In this document: piece by piece, positions 33,138 through 45,200 of the stretch
Position numbering within the stretch: the first letter of the stretch is position 1
Layout of the letters: the number at the start of each line of letters is the position of its first letter
DNA from: Plantago elongata
Lineage: Eukaryota; Streptophyta; Magnoliopsida; Lamiales; Plantaginaceae
Length of the DNA: 56,580 nucleotides
Reading direction: 5' to 3'
NCBI GenBank assembly: GCA_036897095.1
Contig: JAYMSP010000347.1
Coordinates: 1 to 56,580, forward strand
Translations under genes and position numbers: made by a program
The notes under the pieces: model-generated
What the model was told of the DNA's origin: nothing
The model's database searches: none
What the model saw: the letters and a program-made list of their open reading frames with translations, nothing else

Positions 33138-35063
33138 CTAACTTTTTCTTCTCACATGGTGCAGAATAAGGGGAGTACCTTCAAACAGATCCAACAAATA
33201 ATTCTCTAAATCATCTGGAGTATATTTTATGTATCGTCCAGCATGCCTTCCACTTTCCAGGTGACTCCCGAACCGACCCACAAATGAGCGGTAAGCTGGG
33301 AGCACTTTTTCAGAAATAGATATCCTAAGTTCTTCGCGGAGCTGAGGATCAGGGACTTTCCAGGCTGTCTGAATCCTATATATATCTTCGAAACATGCAT
33401 TGAAATTCTTAAATCTCTCCTTTAGAGTGACCTTTGATGCATTACTGGAGCTTCCACCAATCCCTTCATCCTTCAAGCAAGCTAAAGCCTTGCTCCATGA
33501 TGCTCTAAGGTATTGTGTAGCTTGTTGTCGAACCAATCCCCGCCGCTTTTTTACCCAATTATCACCTAAAAGGGTTCGCAACTCCGAGTCTTTAACTTTC
33601 TGCACTATGTAGAGTACATTGTTCATTAAAAATATGCACTGCATTGCATTATCCTCATACATCCTCGCTTTCTCCTCAATATTGGACTCCAAAGAAGTTA
33701 ACAGAGCCAACAGGCGCTGAGCTAGTAGAGACATGGTCTGCCCCTCACAATCCTTCTGACTCTCTCTCTCTGGGGATCCTGACCCGGCCTCCACATCGGC
33801 CAAGAGTGCATTCATAGTACCACTGTAATCAACAAGCAACTTAGCATAATTCATGACATAACGAGCAAGTGGGTGAATCTCGCCATTTTGTATGGGTCTC
33901 CTGGAAGATTCCCCCTGAACAGCCTTCTCAAATTCCATGAAAGTCCCAATAGCAGCTTCTCCCAATATATCCAACACTCCCTTGGCCTCATTACACACCA
34001 TATCACCAGCATCTTCATCCTTAAAGAGCCCCTGCAAGTCAGGTAAGACCTCAGCCAGCCCATCATACATATCAAGAATCCTAAACAGTTTCTCCGCAGA
34101 CCTCCTGCCAATAGCAACTGCCTCACCGAAATTCAACAACTGCATCACACAACCTTTTGAAGCCTCCAGGAAACAAACTTCCTTGATCAGATCAGATCCA
34201 TCAAATATCTGCTCACACAGACGTTTCTCACTCGCTAAAAGCCCCCGAATCACCACTTTAACCGCCTGAATCCACTTCTTCATCTTATCATCCAGCAAAC
34301 GCCACTCAATCCTCTGAACCTCCTCAATACTCAACTTCTCCACCTCAAGAATAGCCATACACTCCTCAAGAGCATCTCTCCTAAGACTCGAATAAACCTG
34401 GCAACACTCCTTCTCATACCCCGACCTAATCATCCTATCCGCAATCTCCCTCAAATCAATAACCGCATCCGGATGAATCAGTTCAAGCGACATCTCATCC
34501 CCACCAAAACTCACTCCCCCACCATGATGACTATACCTCCCACTACTAACATCCTCAATACTCTCATTCCCCTCACCATTACTATTAAAATACCCCGTCG
34601 CCGCAATCGCTATCGCCGCAGCAGCAGACGACCGAATCGACGACCGGTGGAGCCGGTCTGGGTCCAACGGGACCGTATTCCGCGTCAGAATAAGCCGAAA
34701 CTCCTCCTCCAGCCTCGTCATCGCCATCTGCAGCGCGTTCTCCGCCCGGTCAAAAACGTCGTCGGACGAATCGGCATTGGAATTGGAATTGAGATTGAAC
34801 TCCTCAGTCAACTGAATGATCTCGTCAACGGCGGCCAGGTAATCATCGGAGAAAGAGGAATCGGCGTCGTTTAGGATGATTTGCTCGGCAGCTTCCAAGC
34901 GAGGATCGCCGGTGGGGACGAAGGAGGAGAGTGAGGAGAAGCGGTTGTCGTAGGCGGAGAGGATCGAGAGCATGTCGACGGCGTCGGAGGTGTTGCCGAG
35001 AGACTGGACGATGCGCTGCGCCGTGGCGAGGACCTTGTCTTCGCCTTCAATCGTCGTCGCCAT
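33138..35063 (-). CDS. EXO70: EXO70 exocyst subunit, intronless
   Basis: A single intact frame of 641 residues, the usual size for plant EXO70s. Apart from EXO70A members these are mostly intronless. The N-terminus ([34 protein letters not shown]) is the helical family start. Residues about 95-130 carry the [20 protein letters not shown] helix. The C-terminal EXO70 domain (about 225-625) has [77 protein letters not shown] and [12 protein letters not shown]70 tethers secretory vesicles to plasma-membrane phosphoinositides as part of the exocyst. The extreme C-terminus is basic (HHVRRKS). The start [13 protein letters not shown] resembles the EXO70F clade as I remember it, but D or another clade cannot be excluded. 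An Ala run lies near residue 150. Confidence 0.93.
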   Translation of the reverse strand: MATTIEGEDKVLATAQRIVQSLGNTSDAVDMLSILSAYDNRFSSLSSFVPTGDPRLEAAEQIILNDADSSFSDDYLAAVDEIIQLTEEFNLNSNSNADSSDDVFDRAENALQMAMTRLEEEFRLILTRNTVPLDPDRLHRSSIRSSAAAAIAIAATGYFNSNGEGNESIEDVSSGRYSHHGGGVSFGGDEMSLELIHPDAVIDLREIADRMIRSGYEKECCQVYSSLRRDALEECMAILEVEKLSIEEVQRIEWRLLDDKMKKWIQAVKVVIRGLLASEKRLCEQIFDGSDLIKEVCFLEASKGCVMQLLNFGEAVAIGRRSAEKLFRILDMYDGLAEVLPDLQGLFKDEDAGDMVCNEAKGVLDILGEAAIGTFMEFEKAVQGESSRRPIQNGEIHPLARYVMNYAKLLVDYSGTMNALLADVEAGSGSPERESQKDCEGQTMSLLAQRLLALLTSLESNIEEKARMYEDNAMQCIFLMNNVLYIVQKVKDSELRTLLGDNWVKKRRGLVRQQATQYLRASWSKALACLKDEGIGGSSSNASKVTLKERFKNFNACFEDIYRIQTAWKVPDPQLREELRISISEKVLPAYRSFVGRFGSHLESGRHAGRYIKYTPDDLENYLLDLFEGTPLILHHVRRKS

Positions 35064-35181
35064 GGTGGAGTTGGAGTGAATCGATCGATCGATCGATTGT
35101 AGCTAGGGTTTTGGAATTGGGAGAAATGGTGCGATTTGAGGAAAATGAGTTTTAGAGAGTCGAAAAAAGGTTTTGGGAATT

Positions 35182-35207
35182 TGGTGATGATGATGATGAT
35201 GATGATG
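35182..35207. repeat. (GAT)n microsatellite
   Basis: About eight GAT triplets lie some 120-145 bases upstream of the EXO70 start codon, probably in its 5' UTR or core promoter. An ATCGATCGATCGATCG run at about 35081-35097 is closer to the start. Confidence 0.85.
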
Positions 35208-35444
35208 TGTCGAGTTTCATTTCTCTTTTTCTTTCGTTAGGTTTGTTTTTCTATGGATTGATCGATGAGCTGAATAGGAATTCCGATGAGTCAAGATTCC
35301 AAACTAATAGTATCACCGATATAAACACGGGAAGGTCTGCTTCCTTAGATACGGACTGTGTTATTAATATAATTATACGTATTCAAATAAGTTATATTTT
35401 AAACTTTAGATTCCTCGTCGTTCGGCCATTAATCTTTAATAATT

Positions 35445-35690
35445 TAAGTAGTTCATGATCCGATCTATCTTTTTATCATTTTCGTTTTTCGATTTGGCCG
35501 ATTTTTAAAATGGTTGGTCGGAATCCGATTGTCTTATCCGACGATATCTCCGTCGTCCGGTCGCCAATTTTAAATCCGATTGCATATTTGAGTAGCTCAT
35601 GGTCCGATTTACCTTTTTATCGGTTTAGTTTTTGCATTTGGTCAACTTTTGAAACGGTTGGCCGGAATCTGAGCTTTTTTGATTGTCTTC
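35445..35690 (+). repeat. Diverged tandem duplication, about 146 bp offset
   Basis: AGTAGTTCATGATCCGAT at 35445 and AGTAGCTCATGGTCCGAT at about 35591 each lead into CTTTTTATC...TTTTTG/C-ATTTGG-C and then GGTTGG(T/C)CGGAATC. The text in between differs. Confidence 0.75.
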
Positions 35691-35829
35691 TCCGGCGGAT
35701 CTTCGACTACACGACACATATAAGTCATTACCTTATCATTTCCTCGATTTTCAGGTTTCTTCTCTCGATTCTTCAGTTTTTTTCGTTTGGATTAGGTGAT
35801 TTCCAATAATTTCTCGTATCAGTACATTT

Positions 35830-36720
35830 CGTGCGAAATTGTTGATTTTTAAACTTTAATCGCGTATGTTTGGCCGGTAATTGTTAATGTTTGTGTAGTT
35901 TCAGTTTGTTTAATCTTTAATTTTCATGCGTTTGTTGGTAGATCTTCATTGTAGTTTTTAAGTTGTTTAGGTTTCTATATCAATTATGTATGTTTAATTG
36001 TAAATAGATGATGTTGTGGTTATATTACTTTATGATTATGTTTTATGTTGCATAGGTTCTAATTGCTTATTTTTTGCGCATAGTGTACATGTTTATGTGT
36101 AAATAAATGATATTTTATTATAATCACATTATGTTCCACATCTTTAATTACTAGTGAATATTAACTAAGTTTGATATATTTATACTGAAAATACTTATGT
36201 TTAACAGTAAGTTGGTTATGATTTATGCTTCATATGGTGAAATACCATCGTTTAATTTTTTTAAATGTAAATTGTGCATAGCTAACCGTTAATTACTGAT
36301 TTTTGTGGTTTCATGCATTTTTTGTATACAATTCGATGTATGTATGAATAGTATATTTTTATGCTACAAATGTTGATGTTTAAGGGTGAATAGATGATGT
36401 TTTAATATAGACTTTATGTTTCATCTCTTGAAATACTTATTTGTTCAGGTTTTTCTGTTAATTGTGTATATTTAACCCTAAATTGTTGATGTTTGTCGTT
36501 TTTTAGATATTATGTATTTTGTAAAACTGCTATGTATATTTTTAGTGTTAATTGTGCATGTTTATACTTGTAATTGTTGATATTAAATGTTAAATAAGTT
36601 ATGTTGTTGGTGCTTTTTTTTTTTTTGGTTTACCACTAATTGTATATGTGTATATTGCGATTGTTGATGTTAAAAATCAAAGTATTGATGTTTTTGTTGT
36701 ATATACTAGGTTTCATAAAA
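35830..36720 (+). repeat. Degenerate phrase repeat (AATTGTGTATGTTTAA / TTGTTGATGTTT)
   Basis: Variants of AATTGT(G/A)(C/T)ATGTTTA and (A/T)ATTGTTGATGTT alternate many times at about 30-60 base intervals, with AATAGATGATGTT recurring as well. There is no exact period. It resembles the phrase repeats at 30.8 kb and 50.3 kb in style but not in sequence. Confidence 0.6.
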
Positions 36721-38879
36721 ATGGTGGTAAACTAAAGAAAACGATTGATGATAATGATGGAGATGTGGATGGAGTAGTTGACGGAAAAGAGTGAGAAGAT
36801 AATTCTAGTTTAGATATAGTGTTTTTAATTTTTTTTTGTATTATTTTGTATGTAAAGATATTTATTGATTGATAAATGAAATTAACTTCAATGTTTTATT
36901 TACAAATATTGTGTTGTCAAATCGGTTGTTATTTTTAATTTTATACTTAACATAGACAATTATGTATCAAACATAGATAATTTGCTCCAAAATATCAATA
37001 TGAGTTGTGTCATGCAAAGGGAAAAAAATGGAAGGTCAACTCGCGAAAAAATTCGATTGTATAGTTTTATGTATAAATTGTATATAATTTATATTGTATA
37101 TTTTTGTTAATAAATTGTCTATAAATTATATTGTATAGTTTTGTGTATTAATTGTTTATATTTATTTATATATTGGACTTTGAAGGACTCACTCAGTATA
37201 ATATTGTGAACTCTCAGGAGACTAATTTAAAGGTGATCAGGAAAATAGAGAGAAAAAAGAAGAGGAGTGGCTAGGGAGAGAAGAAAGAATGAATGAAGGA
37301 AAACATAAAAAATAAGATATTTATATTAGTGTAATAATTCGTTTTTAGATTCATAATTGTGTATTTGATCAAGACTTTGATGAACTCTCATAAACACTAA
37401 TACTCTAATAAGTTCATGTATTCAATATTATAATATGTGGGAAGTCATGAAAGAGAGTTCGTAAAAATATACTTCTCGTTCACCGTAAAACTATGCATAT
37501 TCTTGGAGATTTAATCGTTTCATAATTTTATACATGGAAAAAGATTTAAAGTTAGAGTAGCATTAAAAAAGAATATAAAATCTCAATTTCACGTAAAATA
37601 TAATTTTTACATTTTTTACATTCTCTCATCTACAACTGTGCACCAACCATCGTGTATGAACTTTTTCACTACACAGATGGATAGTTTGCACATAAACCGA
37701 ACTTACTAATTATTAATCTGATCCGTAGTCATATTGTTAATCAACATCGAATACGAAATGTGTTTTGAATTCTCAACATAAAAGCATGCTTATTTTTAAG
37801 AGATTTTTAAATACAAACTATCAAGTGTAGTGTTAAAAGATTCGAATTTCAAATAAAGATTATTAAACGTAGAATCATTTTTATTAAATGCAGAACACAT
37901 TTTCATATATTATAAAAGGCCCAACAAATTATATAAATATAAAATTAGTGTCATTTTTCATAAAATTTATTAAATTATCACATTTTCGAAAATATATGAC
38001 CGTATATAATACGATACCATAACGTAACAAAAATCAATATTATAAGATCAATAGTCATACTGTACAAATAATGATAAATTTGAGATCTTTATATTATTAT
38101 AATTGATATTCGCAGTCGTTAATATTTATTTAATTGCTTAATAATTAAATTAACTAATTTTAAATAAATAATTTTAAAAAAATAAATAAATAAATTAAAA
38201 ATTTAACTCCGATCTGACCAGGACCGTACTGGTCAGTTTTCAATTTATTTATTTTTAGAACTTTTTTTAAAGCTCTGATCGGAGCTTGGTAATGGAACTG
38301 CACAGCTACGACCAGCCTAGTCAGAGTAATGATCGGAGCTCGAGTGATGAATTTTCGTGTTCATTCTTCGTATTCTTCGTTCTTCGTGTTCTTTCAAAGT
38401 TTTATTATTTATTTATTCGAATAATATGATTGGATCAGATAAACATGTTTAGATATTTTTATAGGTGAAATTGTAATTATTTATAATTATAGGACTATTT
38501 TATGAGTTACAATAGTTATGGTGTTAATAGTAATATATAAACATGTATCCTACTTTTAATAAAAGCTCTCATATTTTTAACATCCCTGTTTCAAATACCG
38601 TCGCAGTGAAAACGGAGATAATATTCCCCCCTCCATTTCGGTGATATTTAGAACGGTTGGGTGAAACCCAAAGCTGAGCATAACTCAAATAGAAATTTAC
38701 GAAAGCAGTTATTGTAAAGGAGTATACTACACTCCTTGCTCACGGATAGGTAACTGGACAAACTATACATAGGACTCACCGTCGTTCGATAACAAAACGA
38801 GCCAGATTATACTCATTTAGACACAAGTCATACACAATGACGCTCCCAATCACAATATAGCCCGATTAGATTGCTGCAA

Positions 38880-39110
38880 CTGCTTATGCACAGTAAAGTG
38901 GCATCAAAAGGCCAATAGAGGTCATTATAGTACTGCGTATGCACAGTATAATGGCTCCTCAAACACAACTTGGCCCAATTAGCTTGCTGGAACTGCTTAT
39001 GCACAGTATAATGGTATCAAAAGGCCAATAGAGGCAGTATAATGGTATCAAAAGACTATTATACTGTTTATGCACAGTATAATGGCTCCTCAAACACAGC
39101 ATAGCTCGAT
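38880..39110 (+). repeat. Tandem repeat of TATGCACAGTATAATGG units near the UPF2 3' end
   Basis: CTTATGCACAGTA(A/T)A(A/G)TGG-type units recur at about 38883, 38938, 38995 and 39068, with ATCAAAAGGCCAATAGAGG and GGCTCCTCAAACACA modules shuffled between them. The array probably lies just past or within the UPF2 3' UTR. Confidence 0.7.
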
Positions 39111-39214
39111 AGCTACCAAAGCACTTCTTCAGATGATTATTTGTGATGGATATAGTCGCTTCCGGAACAGGTATCTAATCTTTAGATATTTCCAATTCCC
39201 TGAAATTGTTATGA

Positions 39215-42200
39215 TTATCTTCTCCTTCCATAGTAAAGACCTGCACCTGAGTGATAGAGATGACGGTGACGCGTTCCGCTCCTATGTCCATCCCAAGACC
39301 GGTTCACGACTCTACCTCCACCTTGGGCAGTTTGTGAACCTAGTCCATTGAATAGTAATTCCTCCTCTTCTCTGTCATTATATTCCAGGATTAGCCGTTT
39401 TATGTCTTGTTTCTCTTCAAGCTCTGCTGCTTCTTTCTGTTTTGTGCTCTGGACTAGGGAGCAATCACGCGGGATATACATCTGCTTTGTCTGCTGCTTG
39501 TTGCCACGCTTCACGAGAACCTTCACCTTCACCTCTTTTGTTCCTGTGCTCCCTTCCTCCAATGCATCGTCACTATCACCTTCACCTACTCTCCCATGGT
39601 GGTCCTTTGTAGAACCCTCAAACAAGTTCATTGGTATCATCATGTTAATTGTGGGACGTGAACGCAATTCTAGCTTTCTCGAGTCCAAACTCTCCTGCAT
39701 TATGCAATAGAGTTTGTAATTATTTACAACATTTACCATTTCATCTACCAGTGAATGACAAGGGGTATATGGTAAACTCCATCTGACTACCATATAATAA
39801 AGTTCAGCAAGGAGCGTGAACAATTTTCAAGACGAACAGTATAGTGCTAGTGAGGCTTGCGGAATTAAAAACTTCAAAATAGTAAGCAACATGCATCCTG
39901 ACGTGCTAACATTTTAAACGGCAAGTTTCAAGGGTTAACACCTCGCACGATTATCTAAATCGTGCTTAATGTCAACAGGAGTATATATGCCTTGATACCT
40001 CCCTTTCATTTGTTTTTCGCAGATCAAAGATAAGTCCTTCAAAGTTCAAACCTTTAAAGTAAGACCTTTCCTAGAGCTGGATGTTATTAACCATGACTTA
40101 CAAAATTTCTATAAGTAGGTCAAAACTTTAGGTCGAAAGTGGCATGACAGTTATGCAAAAGCAGGAACAAGAACAATTAATAAGTTACACATCTTACCTG
40201 CATTAGGGCTCGCAGTTCTCTGTCAAAGTCAGCCACATCCTGAGGGTCTACTGCAGTCGCCTTCTGCCTGACATGTACCTCATCATCTTCATCAGAAGCC
40301 GGATCCCCACCATCATCATATTCTTCACTTTCCTCAACCTCATCATGATTCTCTCCATCCGAGTCATCATCATGATCAATACGGTCAATTGTGCCACTCC
40401 CAGACTCGCTATCACTATCCCCAACAGCCTCCTCATGCAATTCACCATTTTCTTCTGTTCCATTAACCAGATGTCCATTTACCGATATACTACCAGAATT
40501 TGTCCTGCTGGGAGTTTTTTCCAGGTCAGAGTACTTCTCATCTTGAGACTTTTCTGATGAAACTCTGCGCTCATGATCTTCAAGCTCAATGAGAGCAGAA
40601 TTAACCTCTTCAATAGATGAATAGCGTGTCATGTTGGGCCGCAAGTCAACAAATAAGTCCTGGAAATTGTAATACACGAGCTCATAGATAAATAATGGGG
40701 AAAAAACATCATGATGGAAACCAGGAAAGATACTGCACCAAATAAACCATCTATGGAGTTCGGCTTCTCTAACATGCACATGCGTAAAGAACTAGCATGG
40801 AAGTCTTACATCATAATTGGCTGGTAATACAGTAGATAGTTAACATTAACTATCATTAGCAAAGATCAGCATGGAAGTCATTATTATGCAATCTGATAAA
40901 TGTGTTGATTATGTGAGACAAATGAAAGAGAGAAAAAACCAAAAGCAATACTGCCTCAGTCGCATAATAAAAGATCCTGTTTGAAATTGTCTCCATTTTG
41001 AGTACAAATTACTACTGAGTTATATCCGTAAAAGAATATAAGAAAACTACACACCTATGCCTTTCATGCATAACTTTTTGTCATCTTCGTATATATTTCA
41101 ATAAAAAAATTACTGGTATAGTTCAGAAGTGATTCAGAGAAAACCCAAACAGGACATTTGTTATGGGACACAGGAATTATATAGTAGAAGCAGCAAATTA
41201 AAGAAACAAACAAATGCTCCACTGAGTCCTTTCCTGAACCAACAAAGGAGAGCATGATGGCATGATTTCTAACCTGCAGGTCAAACTCAATATCCAGGGG
41301 AAGGGCACCTTTGCTCAATATGTATCTCTGGAAATGAATCAAGAACCGATCCAGCTTCCTCTTTGATGAACCCCGGCCAAAATAATGTCCACATGTCTCA
41401 AGAAGTGTAACAACCATTCTAATACGAAAACAGTCCTCTGGGGGGTCCAGTACGTCTTGCTGGCATATACAATGAGATACAAAAGTTCGTTAGCATTGAG
41501 AATCTTACATATCGGAGAAGTCATGAGACAACAACAACAAGAGAAGATATGAAGTATCATAATGCAAAATTGCATCAAGTAAGAAAGCATGCAACAGCTC
41601 TTTAAATCACAGGATCGAGTCTTGAAAACAGCCTCTTTCTGTAATCAAACATGAGATGAGGCTTCATAAAATAGACACTAACCCTCCCCCAGCCTCCGTG
41701 TAGCATAATTTTTTATCGAAAAAAGAAAAGAACAGCTGATAATTGCTTCATCAAATCATAGAACAAGAGTTTCGTGCCCATAAAAAAGGAACAAGGTTCA
41801 TTTCCACATGAGCTATCTGCACATACACCATCCCCCATCATGCACTATTAGCAGAAATTCAATGACAAGATTAGTTTTATTGTGTAACGTCATTTGGTGT
41901 TCCAAAATACCCCATGATGTATGCCTCATTAAAATGGAATATTTTTCATAATACAGTTTGGTACTTCACAATTCTAAGTGCATTTAATTCAGTAAATATA
42001 GTACTTGCACTCTAACTACTTTGGAACAGAAGGCAGAGGATTATGAACATCTAATCGAAATAGTTTAAATATAAAGCACTTACCTATTAATTTCTTCACC
42101 TCACAAATTACAGAGTCTGAATTATTCCCGAAAAGGATAGACTTTTGCAATGAATTAGAGGTTCGAACTACCAATTGATGCATGTAATTAAGTCGGAGCA

Positions 42201-45200
42201 GACATCAATGATCACTATTTACTTATATACCCACAGGTTAAAGTCGAGTAGCAAGAACAAAAATGGCATATACAGAAGCGAAAGCAGGGAGAAAAAAAAA
42301 GGAATTATGACGGCATTACAATGATGCAGTATATATAGTTAGTCACCATAACTTTATAAGACAATAGAGCGAAAAATGCAATGAAGGAATGGAGTCTTAA
42401 CTAAATATCAAACTCAATTTAGCGTAATACACACCTCAGATGTTCCATGGCCAAAAGCAAGAATTAGGTAGAGGGTATCAAAGATAATAGATGAATCTAC
42501 AAGTTCATAGTTGTACAGTTCCCCTAAGAAACGCATGAATGCAATGCGCTGTTGTTGCATACCAAAGTCATTCACCTCCAATCCTGACCGGATTTCCTCC
42601 AAAACCTGAATGAAGAAACTGAGTTATATATTTTGAAACATGATTAAATCAGTGATAAGTGTCAGTATCAATATAAAACACGATTAAATTTAAATATAAC
42701 TTTAATCTATTTCAACAAAAGTCAGAAACAAGAACATTAAAATTTAAAACCTTGCACGGTGCGTATGCAAAATCAAAACAAACCATCTTGTCACAATTAC
42801 TATGACAACTACCAAAATGATACGCTGAAGAAACAAAATGACAGTCCAGAAGGAAATCACAAACCAAGTAATAGCTAAGGTACAGACCCAGAAGAGATTT
42901 TTAAATATAATTTAGCTACTTATAATTTAGGTATAACTAGTCTGGTTCAGTTAGCATGTAGGGGATTATTAGCTGAACAAGTGATTTTTCCAGGAGTAGG
43001 CTATAATCTGTAGCCAACATTTGTGGTTCTTTGTTTTGTACTGGGATTTTACCCTTTGACTCGTGTACTCCTTTTGGGGCTTCTATATGTTCAGTTTCTT
43101 GCCGGAAATAACACTGAACTGGAACCAACTATTATGTCAACATGCGGCACGAAACCCGCAGAGCAACTGCATGGATAGAGATTTAGTTTCCCTTCAATTC
43201 ATGAACAAGGATGTAGGTTCTGTGGATGCTCATTTCTTGGCGAACCATCACATATGACGATGAATGCATATCGGCATAGCTGTTTAAGCACTTGCATATA
43301 TAGAAATCTAAAATAAGCACAATCAGTAGCTGAGGCAAATATTTTATCACTAGACCATCAATATATGTTATAAAAGCACTATCACACAAATAAGGTCAAT
43401 TATTTCTCTGAGCCTAAAATGAAAAAGTCAAGAGTCAGGGAATGGAAGAATGGAGAACACACCTCGTCGACAACACCAACGGCAAATTCATCATGGTAAC
43501 GACTTAAACAGGCCGTAAGTGATGCAATTAAATGAATCTGCCCATATTTTCCTTTGTGAATCTTCAGAAAACACTTCAAAAGGTATGGCTCACAATCGTC
43601 CCAAGGTAGTTTACGTAATTGTCTTAGTACATGCTCAATAGAAGACTTATCAAGATCTGAGAAAAGAAGCTTCCTGATATACTGCATGATTCAGAAAGCA
43701 AAAGGTCAAATTCATTCCCAATAATGACGATATGACAGACTGAAATTCAGTGCACAGAAATTCCACCTGATGCAGTGGGGGTCGAACTTTAGAGACTCGG
43801 GCAGATCTTTCTGGTGGTTTGCACAAATAATAAGCATTTTCAACCAGAGTGCTCTGACGGGGATCCAAATTTTTTACGTTCTTTAGGCGCATCAGTATCT
43901 CTAACATGTTCGACATGCGTACACAGGTCTCAGGAGATCGATATAGAAAGCGACCACATGTCTCAAGGAGATTGCAAGCAACGTCAATGTTATGGTGAGA
44001 GAAATCATCTAAGCATACCTGATCATATAATAAGAGTGAACCAGTTAAGATGAAACGTTTATTCAGCCTGAATAAGTTCAAATACTAAAATTATGCAGCA
44101 AGTGCGAGGTTGTTGCAACAATAGAAAGCAAACAAGTCAATGAAACATTGACACAATAATGAGCCTCAACCAATGGAAATATGCATCCAATAGTACACAT
44201 TAGGGTTAAATGGAAAATTTATAATGTATTAATGATGAAAATTGGAATCAATGTGCCAAACCCAAAAATTAAAGATAATGGATCAGAGAGTGATACAGTA
44301 TAAGAGATTAAATTTATGAGGCTTAAAAAGTAAAGATAATCAGTGCCATAACGCGTAGTGGATGTATGTCCATGCAACAAGAGAAGGAGAAATCTGCCTG
44401 GCTAGTAGAAGATACACACATACATAATATCATACCTTCAGACAACTAAAAACCAGTCCAGCTGGAGCAATTTTAAATTTGCAAAGTTCTCCAATAAATC
44501 TTATGTTCCTGATTTTTGTTTCAATGTTCATTTGATCCTGCAGTGTATCAGATTGTTATTCCTCTAGCAATAAAAAAGGGAGTTACTTAAAGCAATTAAT
44601 AAGAAGATAATGGTGGTCCAATGCTAAATCTGCAATAAGGACCTTCTTATTCGTCAAAGTGTTAAATTCATCCTCCAACAACTGTAAGAGCATCGATGAT
44701 ATATCCTTCATACAAGTAGATAGTGTAGCAACCAAGCGGGAGTAGTATGGCAGCAACTCCAGTGACGTCCTTGGCACATTGAACAAAGCCCTCACAAGCT
44801 TTTTCCTAGTTGACTTCGAATTTATATAGCAAAACTCTACCTGAAATTTAATTGGAGCTGAGCTTAGAGTGTCTGCTAAAATAATTAAATTAGCACCAGC
44901 TTAAATTAAGCAAGCAAGAATAGTACAGTCAATTGATCAATCAGGTCGCGGCTAACACAGCTTGGAAGCCTATGCAGCAAACCTTCCAGATTTGTTCCGT
45001 CAAGACCTTTGGCTTTCTCCTTATCATTTTCTGGTCTCCGATCGGAATCCTTCTCTCTCCCTTTGTCTTTCTCGGGGTCCCTAACTTTCTCCTTCTCCTT
45101 CTCTTCTTTATCCTCTGATAAAACTCCAGATTCAGTGGCCACTTCAGTATTTTCTATATCAGCAGTTTGGTTCTTGTCGGCTTCAGGAGCGAGATCCTTG

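Larger units (their letters stand above)
35064..39214. other. Spacer between EXO70 and UPF2 (tail-to-head)
   Basis: Besides the repeats at 35182, 35445, 35830 and 38880 I see no gene. A piece at 36711-36795 reads as a short acidic C-terminus (TIDDNDGDVDGVVDGKE then stop) and could be a decayed exon. A short palindrome CTGACCAG/CTGGTCAG lies near 38213. The final 100 or so bases are UPF2 3' UTR. Confidence 0.5.

Noticed and set aside
34473-34874. Arg/Pro-rich frame antisense to EXO70
   Set aside because: It is the complement of a GC-rich coding region in a shifted frame, the typical shadow of a real gene.
35510-35809. A 99-codon open frame downstream of the EXO70 promoter
   Set aside because: It reads through the diverged 146 bp duplication, and the product has no motif and repeats itself only because the DNA does.
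36711-36795. Possible C-terminal exon (acidic, ending in VVDGKE)
   Set aside because: There is no second exon, no domain and no continuation upstream; it is too short to call.
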